Positions 40,054 through 41,305 of a stretch of DNA of 41,305 nt are shown here, one piece after another. The stretch comes from Planctomycetota bacterium (GTDB taxonomy: Bacteria; Planctomycetota; J058), in assembly GCA_023954375.1 (NCBI GenBank), contig JAMLIC010000069.1, positions 1 through 41,305 of the forward strand. Direction: 5' to 3'. The translations under genes and the position numbers were made by a program. Positions within the stretch are counted from its first letter, which is position 1; every line of letters starts with the position of its first letter. The notes below the pieces were generated by a model. It was not told the DNA's origin. It ran no database searches and was given only the letters and a program-made list of their open reading frames with translations.

Positions 40054-40164
40054 ACCCCGGCGTTGCCGGAACTACCCGAACGGAACACGACCTCTCGTCG
40101 ACTTCATGGTGCCTCCGCGTGGCCCCCCGTTTGAAGAGCGGGGCCGGCGAAAGGAGGCTCTCCC
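40054..40164 (+). promoter_or_regulatory. Duplicated leader B of the second DUF4382-type gene
   Basis: Homologous to 38814-38927: CCCCGGCGTTGC, GAACTACCCGAACG, CCTCCGCGTGG and GCGAAAGGAGG occur in the same order. AGGAGG is 7-8 nt before the GTG start here, a better spacing than in copy A. Confidence 0.5.
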
Positions 40165-41106
40165 GTGATCTCTCTCCGTACGCGCATCCTCCCCGCCCTG
40201 GTCGTGCTCGTCGCGGCCGGGGCGTTCACCGTCGGCTGTAGCGACCGGCGGAGCAGGCGGTTCGTCGGCGACCCCGAGCGGGGCCGCGTGGACCTGTTCC
40301 TCACCGACGCCCCGCCGCAGCTCGAGCGGCTCCGCGCCGTGAACGTGTTCATCGAGCGCATCGACGCGATCGGCGTGATCGACACCGCCGTCGCCACCCC
40401 GATCACCGCCCCGGTGTTCCTCGCCCCCGAGGGGCAGCCGCGGCAGGTGGACCTTCTGCCCCTGCGCGGCGGGCAGCGCGAGCATCTCGTGTCCGGAGAC
40501 CTGCCCCGCGGCACCTACCAGACGGCGCGCGTGTTCCTGCGTGACGTCGCCGTCCGCTACGAGACCCCGTTCGGCGAGGAGACCTACTCGACCGAGGACG
40601 GGCGCCTGACCATCGCCGGCGCCCAGCAGGAGGGCGAGCGCTGGTACTTCGACATCTCCATGCCTGACGGCGGCGTCGAGGTCGACCCCGCCCGGACCGA
40701 GTCGATCGTCATGGACTTCGACCTGTTCGAGTCGCTCGACGTGCAGGGTGACGTCGAGGCGCCGACCGCCATGACCTTCACGCCCGTGGTGCGGGTCCGC
40801 CCGCTCACGGGGGCCTTCACGGGCTCGGTCGCCGGCGTGGTCCGCACCGACCGCGGGACGACCGACCCCCAGGACGACCAGCCGGTCGCCAACGCGCGCG
40901 TGGCGCTGCTCCGCGACGGCCAGGTGATCGCCCGCACGAAGACGGACGCCCAGGGCGCCTACGTGATCGAGGGCCTGGAGGCCGGCCCCTACCTGCTGCA
41001 GGCCGACGCCCCGGGCGTCCAGCAGGCGCAGACGGACCTCGACGTGAACGAGGGCCAGCGGACGACGCAGGACGTCCTGCTCGAGGAGTCGCCCCCGCCC
41101 GCGTAG
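40165..41106 (+). CDS. DUF4382-type lipoprotein with carboxypeptidase-regulatory-like domain (paralogue B)
   Basis: 313-residue tandem paralogue of the preceding gene, similar along its full length. The lipobox is AAGAFTVGC with Cys25. The DUF4382-like domain has RVDLFLTDAPPQLERLRAVNV, DLLPLRGGQREHLVSGDLP and DFDLFESLDVQGDVEAPTAM. The C-terminal regulatory-like domain has GAYVIEGLEAGPYLLQADA and ends VNEGQRTTQDVLLEE. It lacks the TEP repeat tail of paralogue A. GTG start with a good AGGAGG. Retention of both copies and of the leaders suggests distinct but related surface functions; no ligand can be named. Confidence 0.82.
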   Translation: MISLRTRILPALVVLVAAGAFTVGCSDRRSRRFVGDPERGRVDLFLTDAPPQLERLRAVNVFIERIDAIGVIDTAVATPITAPVFLAPEGQPRQVDLLPLRGGQREHLVSGDLPRGTYQTARVFLRDVAVRYETPFGEETYSTEDGRLTIAGAQQEGERWYFDISMPDGGVEVDPARTESIVMDFDLFESLDVQGDVEAPTAMTFTPVVRVRPLTGAFTGSVAGVVRTDRGTTDPQDDQPVANARVALLRDGQVIARTKTDAQGAYVIEGLEAGPYLLQADAPGVQQAQTDLDVNEGQRTTQDVLLEESPPPA

Positions 41107-41116
41107 CCGCCAAGAA

Positions 41117-41141
41117 GCGCCCGCATCTTTGCCGCGGGCGC
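41117..41141 (+). terminator. Hairpin after the second DUF4382-type gene
   Basis: GCGCCCGC pairs with GCGGGCGC around a 9-nt loop, 10 nt after the stop codon. The remaining bases up to 41305 hold no recognisable gene; they are GC-rich, with a short AACCGCCAAGACGCC string near 41202. Confidence 0.5.
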
Positions 41142-41305
41142 GCGCAGGCTCGCATCTCCAGGAGTCATGGACGGTGACGCCGCCACGGCGAGCAATGCTG
41201 AACCGCCAAGACGCCACTCAGGCGCTGTCCCGGGGCCCGCGGGGCGGGGGCCGGGCCACCCCCGGGGCGCCCAGGGAGGGGCGTGCGGCGGGGAGTAGGC
41301 GGGGC

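Noticed and set aside
41200..41220. AACCGCCAAGACGCC string at the window end as a repeat family member
   Set aside because: It resembles a short string often seen as a genomic repeat, but only a single partial unit is present here, so no repeat can be claimed.

Overview
This is a very GC-rich window (well over 70% G+C by eye) holding a ribosomal-protein superoperon flanked by accessory genes. The organism is probably a planctomycete or a close PVC-group relative. The sequence supports this in several ways: rpmD (L30) is missing between rpsE and rplO, there are three Hanks-type kinases (one with TPRs, one tail-anchored), and an EF-G-like paralogue sits beside the str genes. The caspase-like and DUF4382-type lipoproteins and a CxxC-x17-CxxC zinc-ribbon protein fit the same picture. 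The assignment is inference, not proof.

Region 1 (1-17.6 kb) is accessory. It holds a truncated Ser/Thr kinase, an EamA transporter, and an M48/TPR lipoprotein whose HExxH has become HAAAH. A divergent thiC and a RibD-like reductase follow, then a two-zinc-ribbon RGG-like protein and an MBL-fold hydrolase. Next come a large kinase-TPR protein, a pentapeptide-repeat protein, a second complete kinase followed by a decayed WD40-like tail, an unknown coiled-coil protein, a CheR-like methyltransferase and a secreted trypsin-like protease.

Region 2 (17.66-36.3 kb) is translational. An EF-G-like GTPase (minus strand) is divergent from rpsL-rpsG-fusA. After fusA there is no tuf. Instead a spacer carries two sigma70-type promoters and several hairpins, followed by rpsJ-rplC-rplD-rplW-rplB-rpsS-rplV-rpsC-rplP-rpmC-rpsQ-rplN-rplX-rplE-rpsZ-rpsH-rplF-rplR-rpsE-rplO, then secY and map behind their own candidate promoters. 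adk, rpmD, infA, rpmJ and the alpha-operon genes are absent. The rpsE gene has a Gly/Arg-rich N-terminal extension in the wrong frame, so it needs a -1 shift or contains an indel. A repeat of about 210 bp occurs twice, each time immediately 3' of a stop codon and in the sense of that gene: after the EF-G-like gene and after map.

Region 3 (36.3-41.3 kb) holds a caspase-like lipoprotein whose catalytic His is Glu, a DapC-like aminotransferase, and a tandem pair of DUF4382-type lipoproteins whose upstream leaders were duplicated with them.

Several stand-alone genes (start codons at 1075, 3485, 7187 and 37618) have a TANNNT -10-like hexamer 6-7 nt before the start codon, suggesting leaderless transcription. 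No tRNA, rRNA, CRISPR array or insertion sequence was seen.
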